From assembly GCA_947088865.1 (NCBI GenBank), contig CAMUHY010000013.1, positions 28,607 to 92,606 on the forward strand: 64,000 nucleotides of DNA, written 5' to 3'. The stretch's first letter is position 1. The number at the start of each line of letters is the position of its first letter. Origin of the DNA: an uncultured Eubacterium sp. (lineage in GTDB: Bacteria; Bacillota; Clostridia; Lachnospirales; Lachnospiraceae). This document shows, piece by piece, positions 51,649 to 62,059 of this stretch. The notes under the pieces were generated by a model that was not told the DNA's origin, did not search any database, and saw nothing but the letters and a program-made list of their open reading frames with translations. The position numbers and the translations under genes were made by a program.

Positions 51649-53637
51649 TTACATAATGCTCTTTACAGTCTTTACTACATTATCCACTGTAAATCCAAAT
51701 TTTTCAAATAAAAGATTTGCAGGACCAGAAGCGCCAAATCCCTTCATTGCCATAACTGCACCGTCAAGTCCAACATATTTATACCAGCCAAAATCAGAAA
51801 GCGCCTCAATAGCAACTCTCTTTCTAACAGACTTTGGAAGGACTGCATCTTTATATTCCTGAGGCTGTGCATCAAATAAATCCATACTTGGCATACTTAC
51901 AACTCTTACATCAATTCCATCCTGTGCAAGCTTTGCCTTTGCATCTACTGCAAGACTAACCTCTGAACCGCTTGCAATAATAATTGCATCTGGCTCTGCC
52001 TTTGATGAATCATCAATAATATATCCACCCTTTAATGCATCCTTTGAAGAACCTGGCATCTGTGGCAGATTCTGTCTTGTAAGCACAAGTCCTGTTGGTG
52101 TCTTTTTTGACTGAACGGCGTACATCCAAGCTGCTGCTGTCTCCAGTCGGTCGCAAGGTCTAAAGATAGTAAAGTTTGGAAGCGCTCTAAATGCTGCAAG
52201 CTGCTCAATAGGCTCATGTGTTGGTCCATCTTCGCCTACACCGATACTGTCATGTGTAAATACATAGGTCACAGGTAAGCCCATAATGGATGTTAATCTT
52301 ACCATTGGCTTTGTATAATCACTAAATACAAAGAATGTAGCAACAAAAATCTTCAAACCGCCATGAAGTGCAATACCGTTAGAAATAGCTGCCATTGCCT
52401 GCTCTCTTACGCCAAAATGAAGATTGCTTCCTGAATAGTCATTCTTTGAAAAATCGCCAGCATCTTTCATATTAGTCTTATTTGATGGCGCTAAATCTGC
52501 TGAACCGCCAATAAGATTTGGCATAGACTTCTTTATCATATTTAATACAGCGCCTGATATATTTCTTGTTGCTTCTGGCTTATCGCCTTTATCCCAATAT
52601 TCATCTGAATTAAATAAATCAGACATATCATAGCCATTATAATAATTATCCCATTTTTCTTTCATCTCAGGATATTTTGCACAGTATTCGTCAAAAAGCT
52701 TATTCCAAGCTTCTTCTGCCTTTGCGCCCTGTGCTGCCAACTCTTTATAATGGTCATAAACTTCCTGTGGTACTTCAAAATCACCCTTACAAGGCCATTT
52801 GATATTTTCTTTAAGGGCGGCAACATTCTCCTCGCCAAGCGGCTCGCCATGCGCACTTGCCTTACCTTGTTTTGCTGGGCATCCATGTCCGATAAGGGTA
52901 TTAACCTTAATCAAAGAAGGTCTGCTCTTATCAGCCTTTGCCTCCTCAATTGCCTTACCGATGGCTTCCAAATCTGTTCCGTCGCTCACTTCTATTGTCT
53001 GGAAACCAAACGCCTTAAACTTCTCTACAACATTTTCTGTAAAAGCAATATCTGTGCTTCCCTCAATTGAAATGTTGTTTGAATCATAAAATACAATAAG
53101 TTTACCTAAACCTAATGTTCCTGCAAGAGAAAAGCTCTCTGAAGAAATACCTTCCATCATACAGCCATCTCCACCTAATACATATGTATAGTGGTCAACA
53201 ACATCAAATCCTTCTTTGTTAAACACTGCGGCAAGATGTGCTTCTGCCATTGCCATACCGACTGCCATTGCCATACCTTGTCCAAGCGGACCTGTTGTTG
53301 CCTCAATACCTACTGTGTGTCCATACTCAGGATGACCTGGTGTAAGAGAATCTAATTGTCTAAAATTCTTTACATCTTCAATACTTAAATTTCCATATCC
53401 GAACAAATGTAGTAAAGAATATAACAACATAGAACCATGTCCGCCTGAAAGAACAAAACGGTCTCTGTTCTTCCATTCAGGATTTGCTGGATTATGATTC
53501 ATATGCTTTGCCCATAACTCATAAGCCATAGGTGCAGCACCAAGCGGCAAACCTGGATGTCCCGACTTTGCTTTTTGAATAGCATCGGCTGACAATACTC
53601 TGATTGCATTAACTGACAACTCATCAATATTACTCAT
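51649..53637 (-). CDS. tkt: Transketolase
   Basis: About 662 residues. A thiamine-diphosphate enzyme of the non-oxidative pentose phosphate pathway; it moves two-carbon units between sugar phosphates. The TPP-binding motif is [18 protein letters not shown] near residues 155-172, followed by [11 protein letters not shown]. The central domain has [21 protein letters not shown] and [19 protein letters not shown], and the C-terminal domain has [19 protein letters not shown]. The ATG at 53637 follows AAGGATGGG; an in-frame start four codons earlier lacks one. Single gene. Confidence 0.95.
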   Translation of the reverse strand: MSNIDELSVNAIRVLSADAIQKAKSGHPGLPLGAAPMAYELWAKHMNHNPANPEWKNRDRFVLSGGHGSMLLYSLLHLFGYGNLSIEDVKNFRQLDSLTPGHPEYGHTVGIEATTGPLGQGMAMAVGMAMAEAHLAAVFNKEGFDVVDHYTYVLGGDGCMMEGISSESFSLAGTLGLGKLIVFYDSNNISIEGSTDIAFTENVVEKFKAFGFQTIEVSDGTDLEAIGKAIEEAKADKSRPSLIKVNTLIGHGCPAKQGKASAHGEPLGEENVAALKENIKWPCKGDFEVPQEVYDHYKELAAQGAKAEEAWNKLFDEYCAKYPEMKEKWDNYYNGYDMSDLFNSDEYWDKGDKPEATRNISGAVLNMIKKSMPNLIGGSADLAPSNKTNMKDAGDFSKNDYSGSNLHFGVREQAMAAISNGIALHGGLKIFVATFFVFSDYTKPMVRLTSIMGLPVTYVFTHDSIGVGEDGPTHEPIEQLAAFRALPNFTIFRPCDRLETAAAWMYAVQSKKTPTGLVLTRQNLPQMPGSSKDALKGGYIIDDSSKAEPDAIIIASGSEVSLAVDAKAKLAQDGIDVRVVSMPSMDLFDAQPQEYKDAVLPKSVRKRVAIEALSDFGWYKYVGLDGAVMAMKGFGASGPANLLFEKFGFTVDNVVKTVKSIM

Positions 53638-53702
53638 AACAATTCCCATCCTTAAAATTATCTTTTTATGTCATTCTATAACATAAATTTACAGTATGCA
53701 AT

Positions 53703-53729
53703 ACTTTTATAAAATATTTTTATAAAAGT
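53703..53729 (-). terminator. AT-rich hairpin between two genes
   Basis: ACTTTTATAAA/TTTATAAAAGT forms an 11-bp, purely AT-rich stem followed by T-run sequence. It could terminate transcription from the large minus-strand gene ending at 53827. The 176-base gap has nothing else that I can support. Confidence 0.4.
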
Positions 53730-53826
53730 TTTTATCCCTAAATTTGCGCTATAAAATAGTGTGCAAAAAACGGTTTCTATTCATTTTTATGCTAAATTTT
53801 TTAGTGCCTAATCATTCATTTTTTAT

Positions 53827-56800
53827 TCAATCCTTAAAATCCGCTTCAGACAAAAAGAAAATATCCCCTTGCTCACCGCGTTTTTTCTTTACGCCGCCAA
53901 AAAATCGCCTTGCTGCTCTTTTTTCCGAATGAGCAATCGCTTTATTAATAATTTCTTTTATATCGTCCAGCTTAATATTATCGGTCATGGAATGTAATTC
54001 ATTAATTTTAAGATATAAAGCTAATAATGCATCATCGTCCACTTCATATTGACGCTTTCGTGCAAATTTTCTTGCCATCTCAACCAATTCATTAACCGTG
54101 TACTGTTTTAAGACAATCCTGTGATTAAACATATGGATTAAATCTGGATTGAAATTTAACAATACATTCATCTGTGCATCGGAATCTTCAAAAATCACTA
54201 TCATTCTGCCAGTATTTTGTTCCAGACAATCCATCAATTCCTCAATGCGCTTAGGCTGAATAGAACCTGCTCCCTCGACAATTAACACGGTTCCGCGCAG
54301 CTTTGACATCGCCTTTGCAATTCCTCTATGATTAATACTGTCTCCTGTTGTCTTTGCAATCTTTTTAGGTACTTCTGGATACAGATAATTTAATGCTCTT
54401 ACAATATTTCTTGCTAAATCGGTCTTATCGGAGCTTGAATTTCCTGTGATAAGAATATTGCCAACGCTAGAATCAATCATATTCATCTCATCGTCAATCG
54501 ATGCAAAGTACGCTGCAAGCTGGCTCTCTATTCCTGGCATTTCTCTATATTTTCTAAATATCTTCGCCAACTCGCCCTCAATCTTAAGATTTTCTTCCAT
54601 CGTGCCTTCTTCATCATCGTCTATCGCTTCAACAAGTTGAGGTCTTCTTATTTTTCTGCTTTCATCAGAAAATGATTCGGATGAAAAATCGCTCTGTACA
54701 AATGGTTCTTCTACATATTCCTCATTAGAACCATAATCATTTGAAATAAACTCCTCTAGGAAACGTTCTGAAGAAATAGGTTCCTCTAAAAACTGCTCAT
54801 TTAAGCGTTCTTGTGTCGGGAATTTTTTATTAGAAAATTCTTCTTCAACCTGTTGTTCCTCAAAATTATTCTCATTAAAAGTGTCTTCTTCCTGTACGGA
54901 ACTAGCCGCAACATCCTCATTTTTATTGAAAGATTCCCTCTCACTATTTTGACTTTGTTTTTCTAATTCCTCTGTAACATATTTGCGCAAAACTTCATCA
55001 GAAACCACTTGCATTTGAATCGTATGCAACAAAACTTCGGAAATTTCTTCTTCTGAAATTTTGTCTGTATCCTTATTGTTCTTCTTTGTCTTTGCAGCAG
55101 TACTGGCTGTATGCACTTTTACTGGATTTTCAATAGTTCCATTACGCTCTATCTGTTTGATACTTTCCTTTATATTTTCTTGAATATGCGGCGAATGAAT
55201 AAGCCTTATAATTTCTTCCTCAAGACTGCGAGTTGCTTTTCCTGTTCTGAAAGCTAAATCCGTTTTTACCGAATCTACTATCATCTGAAGATACTCTTTT
55301 TTCTTAACGTCATCAAAATCAACATCAGCAGAATTTTGCGCTTCCTGTTTTTGCTTTTTCATCAACATTTCATAGGCGGCGCTCTTTTCGTCCTTCTCCT
55401 CAAGCATACGCATCAATTCTTGTTTAGAAAACTCTCTTGTACTTTGCTGTCCATATTTTTGTTCTCTTACCGATTCCATCCAATCTGCAAGATTCATCTG
55501 TCCTTCAATCTGCTCATTATCACTGCTGTTTTCTATATCAGAAGCTTCTTCTTGTTTTAGTGATACTGTATTTGGTCTCAACTTTTCAATATCGTCATCT
55601 AAAAATTCTGCCAACGTTTGAGCAATGGTTTCTTGAAGATTTTGTGTGTCATAAATGTTATCGTCGGGCATCTTTACCGCTTCAATAACCATTTTATCCT
55701 CTCGTTCCCGCATCAATTGTTCTTGTTTTTCACGCTCTTTTTTAATGCGCTCCTGCTCATGTTCCTTATTCATCTCATTGTAACTTGTGTCAATGCTCTT
55801 TCTTGCATTGGAAATCAACTTCATTAAAGATTCTGGAATTTCTCCTGTATCTTTCTTGACTGTTGATTCTTTATTTTCTTCATTTTTAGAATAATCCGTT
55901 TCTGCTGTTATAGCACTTTCTTGATATTCCTGTCCTTGTGTTTGTTCGTTTTCATTTAAATCATCACTATTATTAAAACTGTTTACATTATCATCATATG
56001 TATCCGCTTCACCAATACCTTCCTGTGAATCCAAATCTGTCACTGCAGCTTTTTCTTCTTCTGGCAATTCAAATGTTTCTAACTCCTCTGGCTGCTGTTC
56101 CTTCATTCGCTTTTCTTCCGACTCGCGAACTTTTGCTAAAACAAATTCTCTAAGATTATAGGACACATTGCTATTTGCTGTATCATTATTTTCTTTTTTA
56201 TCTTCTTTTTCTATCTTATTGTCAGCAGGAGTATTTTTATTTGTCGCTTTTTCCTTAACAAATTCACTGTCTTGCTCATTTTCATAAACATCAATATCTT
56301 GTTTGGGAGACGGTTTTGATGCAGGCTTTGAAAAAAGCCCAAGCAAACCTCTGCTTTTCTTTTCGTCTTCTTCTAAAACTTCATCAATATCATCATGCTG
56401 CATTCTTGTAAGCTCTGATTGCTGTTCAAATAACAAATCTCTTGATATTTTTGAATCTTTATTTTTTGCCTGCTCAAGCTGCTTTGTCTGATGTCTTGTC
56501 AGCTCTCCGCCAACTTTACTCTTAAGTAGCATTGCTTTCTCAACATATTTTCCATCCTGAAACAATAAAGCTAATTCATCGCAAGCTTCAATACATTCAT
56601 TTGTTCTGCCTGTTTTTGAGTAGAGTTTTGCCAACTCATACATATACTTTTCATCAATTTCTTTAGCTTTATATTCTTCCAAAATTTCTACAAGTTCATT
56701 ATTGGAAGCTCCTTGTGCCTTCCTTAAATCATATTGTAAAATATATCGATTGACATCATGTTGAGACATTTTTTCATACTCTTCATACAAGCCTTGTGCC

Positions 56801-57075
56801 TCTTCAAGCTGTTCTAATTTAATTAAAAGCTCTGTCAATTTATATACAAGCTTTCGACCTCCAAGATTACGATTGTATGCTAAAATAGCCATATCTCTTG
56901 CTTCTTCATAATCACCAACGGCTTCATGAACACTGATAGCCGCCGCCAATGCAGACCAATCTTTAACTTTATGCCAACTCATACTTTTAGCCATCTCTGC
57001 TGCCTCTTTGTATGATTTAATGGAAGCCAGCCTTTTTATTTCTTCTATTTTTAAATTTAATTCATATTTATCCAA
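53827..57075 (-). CDS. Large TPR-like protein with degenerate AAA domain
   Basis: About 1082 residues. Residues 1-220 are alpha-helical repeats resembling TPRs (LYEEYEKMSQHDVNRYILQ, YKTGRTNECIEACDEL pattern). A long, highly acidic and charged region (about 220-860, rich in Glu, Asn, Ser, Lys) is probably disordered or coiled. A C-terminal AAA-like domain (about 875-1040) has a P-loop reading GNSSSDKTD, with Asp in place of Gly, and a Walker B-like VLIVEGAGSI without DE. It is therefore probably a non-catalytic AAA fold. AAGGTGG lies eight bases before a TTG at 57075, preferred over the GTG at 57087. It lies upstream of a transketolase and downstream of recR; no function recognised. Confidence 0.75.
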   Translation of the reverse strand: MDKYELNLKIEEIKRLASIKSYKEAAEMAKSMSWHKVKDWSALAAAISVHEAVGDYEEARDMAILAYNRNLGGRKLVYKLTELLIKLEQLEEAQGLYEEYEKMSQHDVNRYILQYDLRKAQGASNNELVEILEEYKAKEIDEKYMYELAKLYSKTGRTNECIEACDELALLFQDGKYVEKAMLLKSKVGGELTRHQTKQLEQAKNKDSKISRDLLFEQQSELTRMQHDDIDEVLEEDEKKSRGLLGLFSKPASKPSPKQDIDVYENEQDSEFVKEKATNKNTPADNKIEKEDKKENNDTANSNVSYNLREFVLAKVRESEEKRMKEQQPEELETFELPEEEKAAVTDLDSQEGIGEADTYDDNVNSFNNSDDLNENEQTQGQEYQESAITAETDYSKNEENKESTVKKDTGEIPESLMKLISNARKSIDTSYNEMNKEHEQERIKKEREKQEQLMREREDKMVIEAVKMPDDNIYDTQNLQETIAQTLAEFLDDDIEKLRPNTVSLKQEEASDIENSSDNEQIEGQMNLADWMESVREQKYGQQSTREFSKQELMRMLEEKDEKSAAYEMLMKKQKQEAQNSADVDFDDVKKKEYLQMIVDSVKTDLAFRTGKATRSLEEEIIRLIHSPHIQENIKESIKQIERNGTIENPVKVHTASTAAKTKKNNKDTDKISEEEISEVLLHTIQMQVVSDEVLRKYVTEELEKQSQNSERESFNKNEDVAASSVQEEDTFNENNFEEQQVEEEFSNKKFPTQERLNEQFLEEPISSERFLEEFISNDYGSNEEYVEEPFVQSDFSSESFSDESRKIRRPQLVEAIDDDEEGTMEENLKIEGELAKIFRKYREMPGIESQLAAYFASIDDEMNMIDSSVGNILITGNSSSDKTDLARNIVRALNYLYPEVPKKIAKTTGDSINHRGIAKAMSKLRGTVLIVEGAGSIQPKRIEELMDCLEQNTGRMIVIFEDSDAQMNVLLNFNPDLIHMFNHRIVLKQYTVNELVEMARKFARKRQYEVDDDALLALYLKINELHSMTDNIKLDDIKEIINKAIAHSEKRAARRFFGGVKKKRGEQGDIFFLSEADFKD

Positions 57076-57184
57076 TTCAGACGCCACCTTTTCTATTTAA
57101 ACATAAGTAATTACAGTTTAACATACTCAAAAAATGTTGTAAATAAGTTGTCTATTTACAATTAAGTTAAAAATTACAAATTCT

Positions 57185-57781
57185 CTACAATTCAATTCTG
57201 CCTTCCAGTGCGCGCAATAAGGTAACTTCATCAATATATTCCAAATCTCCGCCAACAGGTACACCGCTTGCAATTCTTGTCACCTTAATTCCTGTCGGTT
57301 TAATTAGCTTACTTAGATACATAGCCGTTGTCTCACCCTCAAGACTTGAATTTGTCGCAATAATCACTTCGTCAATATCGGTCTCAAGTCGTTTTATAAG
57401 CTCTTTTATCTTTATATCAGACGGTCCAATTCCTAACATTGGACTAATTGCGCCATGCAACACATGGTACACACCCTCATATTTTCCTGTTTTTTCATAA
57501 GCAGCTAAATCTCTTGTCTGTTCTACCACCATAATCATTCTATGATTTCTTTTTTCATTACGGCATATTGGACATACTTCCTCATCTGTAAGTGTAAAAC
57601 ATTCCTTACAATATCGTACATTTTCCTTTGCCTCCGATATTGCCCTTGTCAAACTTCCCACTTCTTCCTCAGACATATGAATAATGTGAAATGCCAGGCG
57701 TTGTGCGCTTTTAGCCCCAACACCTGGTAATCTTGACAACTGTTCAATTAAATTATTAATATGGTTGCTGTAAATATCCAT
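57185..57781 (-). CDS. recR: Recombination mediator RecR
   Basis: A 198-residue RecR. It has an N-terminal helix-hairpin-helix, a zinc finger [18 protein letters not shown], and a Toprim domain ([14 protein letters not shown]). With RecF and RecO it loads RecA at single-strand gaps. Its ATG shares one base with the ybaB stop (TAATG), so it is translated together with ybaB and dnaX, the standard order dnaX-ybaB-recR. Confidence 0.95.
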   Translation of the reverse strand: MDIYSNHINNLIEQLSRLPGVGAKSAQRLAFHIIHMSEEEVGSLTRAISEAKENVRYCKECFTLTDEEVCPICRNEKRNHRMIMVVEQTRDLAAYEKTGKYEGVYHVLHGAISPMLGIGPSDIKIKELIKRLETDIDEVIIATNSSLEGETTAMYLSKLIKPTGIKVTRIASGVPVGGDLEYIDEVTLLRALEGRIEL

Positions 57782-58140
57782 TAAAATAATCCTCCGCCTA
57801 GACCTCCAAGTCCTGACAGACCACCTGTAATTTTTGACATCGAAGCAGCCGACTCTTCTTCACATTTGCGCAATGCTTCATTGATAGCCGCCATAATAAG
57901 GTCTTCAAGCATCTCTACATCATCTGGGTCAACAGCTTCAGGGTCTATCTTTACCTTTGTCACTTCTCTTTTTCCTGTAACAGTTACTTCCACCGCTTTT
58001 CCGCCTGCTGCCGCTGTAAACTCTTTTACTTCAAACTCTGCCTGCTGTGTCTCCATCTGCCTTTGCATTCTCTGTGCCTGCTTCATTAAATTATTCATAT
58101 TTCCAGGCATACCGCCAGGAAATCCGCCTCTTTTTGCCAT
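57781..58140 (-). CDS. ybaB: YbaB/EbfC nucleoid-associated protein
   Basis: A 119-residue DNA-binding protein. It begins [18 protein letters not shown], then [20 protein letters not shown], an alpha-helical segment, and a central beta part ([19 protein letters not shown]). The Gly-rich N- and C-termini ([12 protein letters not shown]) are common in Firmicutes. It binds DNA as a dimer. Its ATG shares one base with the dnaX stop (TGATG), so both genes are translationally coupled. Confidence 0.93.
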   Translation of the reverse strand: MAKRGGFPGGMPGNMNNLMKQAQRMQRQMETQQAEFEVKEFTAAAGGKAVEVTVTGKREVTKVKIDPEAVDPDDVEMLEDLIMAAINEALRKCEEESAASMSKITGGLSGLGGLGGGLF

Positions 58141-59795
58141 CAGATTAAATCCTCCTTATCATCTATTTCTATCTCCATATGAACCAACTCGGTTATATCA
58201 ATAAATCGGTTTTGAAAATCCTCATTACTTTTTAATTTTGTTATAATAACATCTGCATGAACGCCCGTTCTTTCTTCTATTACATTTTCAAGCCAAGCTT
58301 TGTCTTCCTCTCTTGAAAGCGCACCGTATGCTACTGTTGACTCTACCATAATTTCAAGACTCTTATTATCTTGTGCTAATGTCACATGAGCCTGTTTTAA
58401 ATGCTGTGCTAACAATGGCTCTTCTATTGAATTGACAATAGTCATCCATTTTTTTGCAATTTCTCTAATATCATCTGGCAAAGCTTGAACAACACGTTCT
58501 TTCTCAGCCTGAATATTCTCTTTATTATATGCTGTATGTTCTCTATCTATTTTAAAATTTGATGCTTCTGGAAAAAAATCTGCCCTCGACACCATTACCT
58601 GCAATTTTTCATTCAAATTTTTATCCGCTTTTTCTAACTGATTTTCAAGAGTTGAAACCCTTGCAGACAACTCGATAACATCATTTTCATGTTCCATTGA
58701 AGGTCTGCACAATTTAATAAATGCAACCTCCGCTTTTATTCTTTTTTGTGTAGCATGTTTGATGTCATTTGACAAATCAGAAAGCACTCTTATATAGCGC
58801 ATCAAAAGTCCATCATCAATTTTATTTGCATCATCTGCAAGCTGCATTAAATGCTCTGACGACATATCAATAATTTCCTGCAAAGCAGCTATATTATCGG
58901 TTGTTTTTACAAGCAGCATATTTCTAAGATACCATACAAAATCCGATATAAATTGTGTGATTTCCTTGCCCTTCATGATTATATTTTCAATAAGCTGCAT
59001 ACACCCTGCTACATCCGATGCAAGGATACATTTTAACATGGATTCAAACACTTCTGTATCAACTGCACCAAGCACTTTTAACACATTTTCATATGTGATT
59101 TTTTGACCTAAATAAAAGGCAATACACTGGTCAAGCAAACTAAGCGCATCACGCATAGAACCGTCTGCCGCTTTTGCCACATACCTTATTGCTCTCTCCT
59201 CCACAACAACTTGTTCTTCTTTCATAAGTTCAGAAAGTCTATCTGCAATAATATCAATTGTAATTCGATGAAAATCATACCTTTGACATCTTGAAAGAAT
59301 CGTTATCGGTATCATATGTGCCTCTGTTGTTGCCAAAATAAATATTACATAGGACGGCGGTTCCTCAAGAGTCTTTAAAAGTGCATTAAATGCACCTATT
59401 GAAAGCATATGCACCTCATCAATAATATACACCTTAAATTTGCCTTCCGTTGGAGAATACTGCACCTCTTCCCGAATTTGGCGAATATTATCCACACCAT
59501 TATTAGAAGCCGCATCGATTTCTATTACATTCATGGAAGTGCCTGCTGCAATTGCTTTGCAAACCGAACATTTTTCACAAGGATTCCCATCAACAGGACT
59601 TTCACAGTTGACCGCCTTTGCAAAAATCTTCGCTATGGTTGTTTTTCCTGTGCCTCTTGTACCGCAAAATAAATAAGCATGACCAATTCTATCAAGTTTA
59701 ATCTGATTTTGTAAAGTTGTTACAATATGTTCTTGCCCTTTGACATCGTTAAAATTATTGGGGCGCCACTTTCTGTAAAGTGCCTGATATGCCAT
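58140..59795 (-). CDS. dnaX: DNA polymerase III subunit gamma/tau
   Basis: A 551-residue clamp-loader ATPase. Walker A FCGTRGTGKTTIAKIFAKA near residue 43, zinc finger CEKCSVCKAI, Walker B VYIIDEVHMLSIGAFNALL, sensor 1 ATTEAHMIP and the SRC motif ILSRCQRYDF are all present. The C-terminal part (about residues 380-551) carries the tau-specific region that binds polymerase. AAAGGAAC lies before the ATG. It is followed by ybaB and recR and preceded by the SRP RNA gene, the order seen in B. subtilis and Clostridia. Confidence 0.95.
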   Translation of the reverse strand: MAYQALYRKWRPNNFNDVKGQEHIVTTLQNQIKLDRIGHAYLFCGTRGTGKTTIAKIFAKAVNCESPVDGNPCEKCSVCKAIAAGTSMNVIEIDAASNNGVDNIRQIREEVQYSPTEGKFKVYIIDEVHMLSIGAFNALLKTLEEPPSYVIFILATTEAHMIPITILSRCQRYDFHRITIDIIADRLSELMKEEQVVVEERAIRYVAKAADGSMRDALSLLDQCIAFYLGQKITYENVLKVLGAVDTEVFESMLKCILASDVAGCMQLIENIIMKGKEITQFISDFVWYLRNMLLVKTTDNIAALQEIIDMSSEHLMQLADDANKIDDGLLMRYIRVLSDLSNDIKHATQKRIKAEVAFIKLCRPSMEHENDVIELSARVSTLENQLEKADKNLNEKLQVMVSRADFFPEASNFKIDREHTAYNKENIQAEKERVVQALPDDIREIAKKWMTIVNSIEEPLLAQHLKQAHVTLAQDNKSLEIMVESTVAYGALSREEDKAWLENVIEERTGVHADVIITKLKSNEDFQNRFIDITELVHMEIEIDDKEDLI

Positions 59796-59854
59796 AATGT
59801 TCCTTTCATACTTTGCTGTTTATGCAACTTATACATTATAAAATCACATTATAA

Positions 59855-60120
59855 AACCGCGCGTCTGATATCGAACGCTAGTCCACAGACGTTACCGATA
59901 CAGTTAGCTCGATTCAGGCACCCTTTCGGCACACGAAAGGTTTCACTTAATGCTGCTTCATTCCTGACCTGACATGATTCATGAATTTCCGTTGCGAAAG
60001 ACCCAAATGTCAACACCACTTTTATCGGGCTGCTCCATAAACTATCGCCCTCCACCAGACATCACCCCTGCTATAGCGGATTGCAGGTACAAGGTGCCGC
60101 TACTACCCCGGCTGCGCGGT
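59855..60120 (-). ncRNA. ffs: Signal recognition particle RNA, large (6S) bacterial type
   Basis: On the minus strand the conserved helix-8 region GTCAGGTCAGGAATGAAGCA (the SRP motif in which Ffh binds) lies near 59962-59985. The molecule is closed by a terminal helix ACCGCGC/GCGCGGT at 60120 and 59855. The length of about 266 bases fits the long Gram-positive type with an Alu domain, not the 114-base E. coli type. It lies just before dnaX as in B. subtilis. It is required for co-translational membrane targeting. Confidence 0.93.
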
Positions 60121-60127
60121 ATAAATT

Positions 60128-60157
60128 ATTATACATAATATAAGGTAAATGTGTCAA
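60128..60157 (-). promoter_or_regulatory. Promoter of the SRP RNA gene
   Basis: On the minus strand TTGACA (60157-60152) and TATAAT (60133-60128) are separated by 18 bases; transcription would start within about ten bases, at the terminal helix of the RNA. This is a near-consensus sigma-A promoter, as expected of a stable RNA gene. Confidence 0.8.
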
Positions 60158-60254
60158 GTAGCAACAAACACACGATTTAAATTTTTATGAATCATTTATA
60201 TATATAATATATTTATAAAAATTTTTAGATGGATTTTTGTACATGTCTTTGCTG

Positions 60255-60306
60255 TTAAACAACCATTGGGAGCAGCATTTTAGTGCTGCTCCCAATGGTT
60301 GTTTAA
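60255..60306. terminator. Perfect 23-bp hairpin terminator
   Basis: TTAAACAACCATTGGGAGCA (from 60255) pairs without mismatch with the segment ending at 60306, 23 bases each side and a 6-base loop. It lies after the minus-strand symporter gene and before the SRP RNA promoter region. The T-run is modest on the minus strand, but the stem is strong. The rest of the 60158-60319 gap is AT-rich with no visible feature. Confidence 0.75.
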
Positions 60307-60319
60307 AAATATATTTGCT

Positions 60320-61957
60320 CTATTGACTATAATCCAAATTATTTCTTTTCCTGTTCTGTTCATGTCGTTTTCCATAGCCTTGCGCTAACTTTTTTTTATC
60401 TAATATCTTTAAATGTCCAGCGGTAAGGATTAATTCTGCCTGCATACATATCAATCCAGAAGATGTCATAACAAAATCTAAAATGGAATTAAGCACAACC
60501 ACAATTATAATCGCCTCACTTGGAATACCTAATTGTGAAAACATAACTATAAAAATAAAAAGCGCTCCATTTGGAATTGGAGGTGCTGCCATAGCCAAAA
60601 AACCTGCTGTCAAAACAGCGGTTATCAGCCATATGACTGTAATCTCTATATCATAATATTCTGCCATACATAAAGCTATGGCAAGAAAACCAATGACTGC
60701 ACCTGGTTTATAAATCACCTGTCCCAATTGAATTGCAAAATTTGCTATCTTGTTTGGAACTCCAAGTCGAACGGTACAAGTTTCAAGATTTGTAGCGAAA
60801 GCTGCCGCAGAAGAACCTGTTAACAAAGCAATAAAATATGTAGGGAACTGTTTTTTCACCAGTAAAATAGGGTTTATCTGAAATCTTGCCGCCACGATAA
60901 TCACATAAAACAGTATAAGAAGCAAACAAGCAGGTATTGTAAGTGCAAAAACCTTTATAATTCCCAAAAAATCCACTCTGGTATCAAACAGCAACAGATT
61001 AAAAATACTTAAAAATACAAAAACAGGAACAAACTTTCCAATTACTTCCATCAGAAAACGCACTACTTCGTTTGCCTGCACTATAACATCCTGAAATGCC
61101 GATGCCCTCTGTTCCAAGATAAGCAATACTATGCCAATACATCCACCTAAAAAAATAATCTGCAAAGCATTTCCTTCCAAAAACGGCGATATAATGTCCG
61201 ATGGTATAATTTCCAACACCATTGTATAAATATCCTCAAGACCACTAAAAGCCGCTTTGTTTTTTCCCCCTACAATCTTAAAAAAAGGACTTGCCAACAG
61301 AATAAATACAGTACCAACGGCAAATGTACTAATTACTATTCTTATAATGAACCTCTTTCCAATTTTTCCTGCAGTTATCAAATCTCCAATGCTGATAATT
61401 CCCCAGCAAACTGCAAGAAATATCATCGGGGAAGAAATTGCCTGCAATATATCAAGAATGGTATTGTAAAACGGTTCTGTAATTCCAATAGCAATATCTT
61501 TTACCCCCTCTGGAAGAATCCTGATGATACCTCCAAGAAAGAACGCAGCCAAAATTGCAATTGCCAGCCCTGCCATCTTCTTGATATGAGCCTTTGGGGG
61601 AGGACAGCATATTAAACAATTTCTTCCATTTTTATAAGAATAATTAAGAGCTAATCCTGTCTGTGACAAAATTCGGCTGCCAAGCAGAAATCCTTGTGCT
61701 TCTTCATCAATGCTAATCTGCATCCCCTCCACACACACCTCAATAGTAAGCCTTCCAAATTTCTGCACCGTTTTATACAAAACAAACATGCCTTCTAATT
61801 TTTCCAGCCATGTTTCTAAAACTTCTTCTAAAGACCGACGGATGCGGACAACATCCCTTTTGTCTGTCCCTGCCTCTTTTAAAGCTCTGGCAAATAATCG
61901 TGACAATCGGTCGATTGTCTCTACCGATAATATAAATTCTCTTCTGCATTGTCGCAT
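60320..61957 (-). CDS. Cation:dicarboxylate symporter with extra N-terminal domain
   Basis: About 545 residues. Residues 130-545 form a DAACS-type symporter (sodium or proton coupled uptake of dicarboxylates or amino acids): QAISSPMIFLAVCWGIISIGD, the LTGSSAAAFATNLETC hairpin that matches the SSS-rich re-entrant loop, and a NSILDFVMTSSGLI in the substrate region. The first 125 residues are soluble, starting RQCRREFILSVETIDRLSRL, and resemble a small regulatory domain such as a kinase-like ATPase fold; this is unusual for the family. GGGTGA lies eight bases before the ATG at 61957. Single gene. Confidence 0.75.
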   Translation of the reverse strand: MRQCRREFILSVETIDRLSRLFARALKEAGTDKRDVVRIRRSLEEVLETWLEKLEGMFVLYKTVQKFGRLTIEVCVEGMQISIDEEAQGFLLGSRILSQTGLALNYSYKNGRNCLICCPPPKAHIKKMAGLAIAILAAFFLGGIIRILPEGVKDIAIGITEPFYNTILDILQAISSPMIFLAVCWGIISIGDLITAGKIGKRFIIRIVISTFAVGTVFILLASPFFKIVGGKNKAAFSGLEDIYTMVLEIIPSDIISPFLEGNALQIIFLGGCIGIVLLILEQRASAFQDVIVQANEVVRFLMEVIGKFVPVFVFLSIFNLLLFDTRVDFLGIIKVFALTIPACLLLILFYVIIVAARFQINPILLVKKQFPTYFIALLTGSSAAAFATNLETCTVRLGVPNKIANFAIQLGQVIYKPGAVIGFLAIALCMAEYYDIEITVIWLITAVLTAGFLAMAAPPIPNGALFIFIVMFSQLGIPSEAIIIVVVLNSILDFVMTSSGLICMQAELILTAGHLKILDKKKLAQGYGKRHEQNRKRNNLDYSQ

Positions 61958-62059
61958 TATAAATGTCACCCGCTTTCTACTACAAAAAACGAAGTCTCTT
62001 TTTTATGACATCCATTATTTTATCTATTTCTTTTTTATGTCTGTTTGGCTTCTTCTCTT

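Noticed and set aside
59849-60055. Minus-strand open frame of 68 codons over the SRP RNA
   Set aside because: The region is the structured SRP RNA with its own promoter; the frame has no ribosome binding site.
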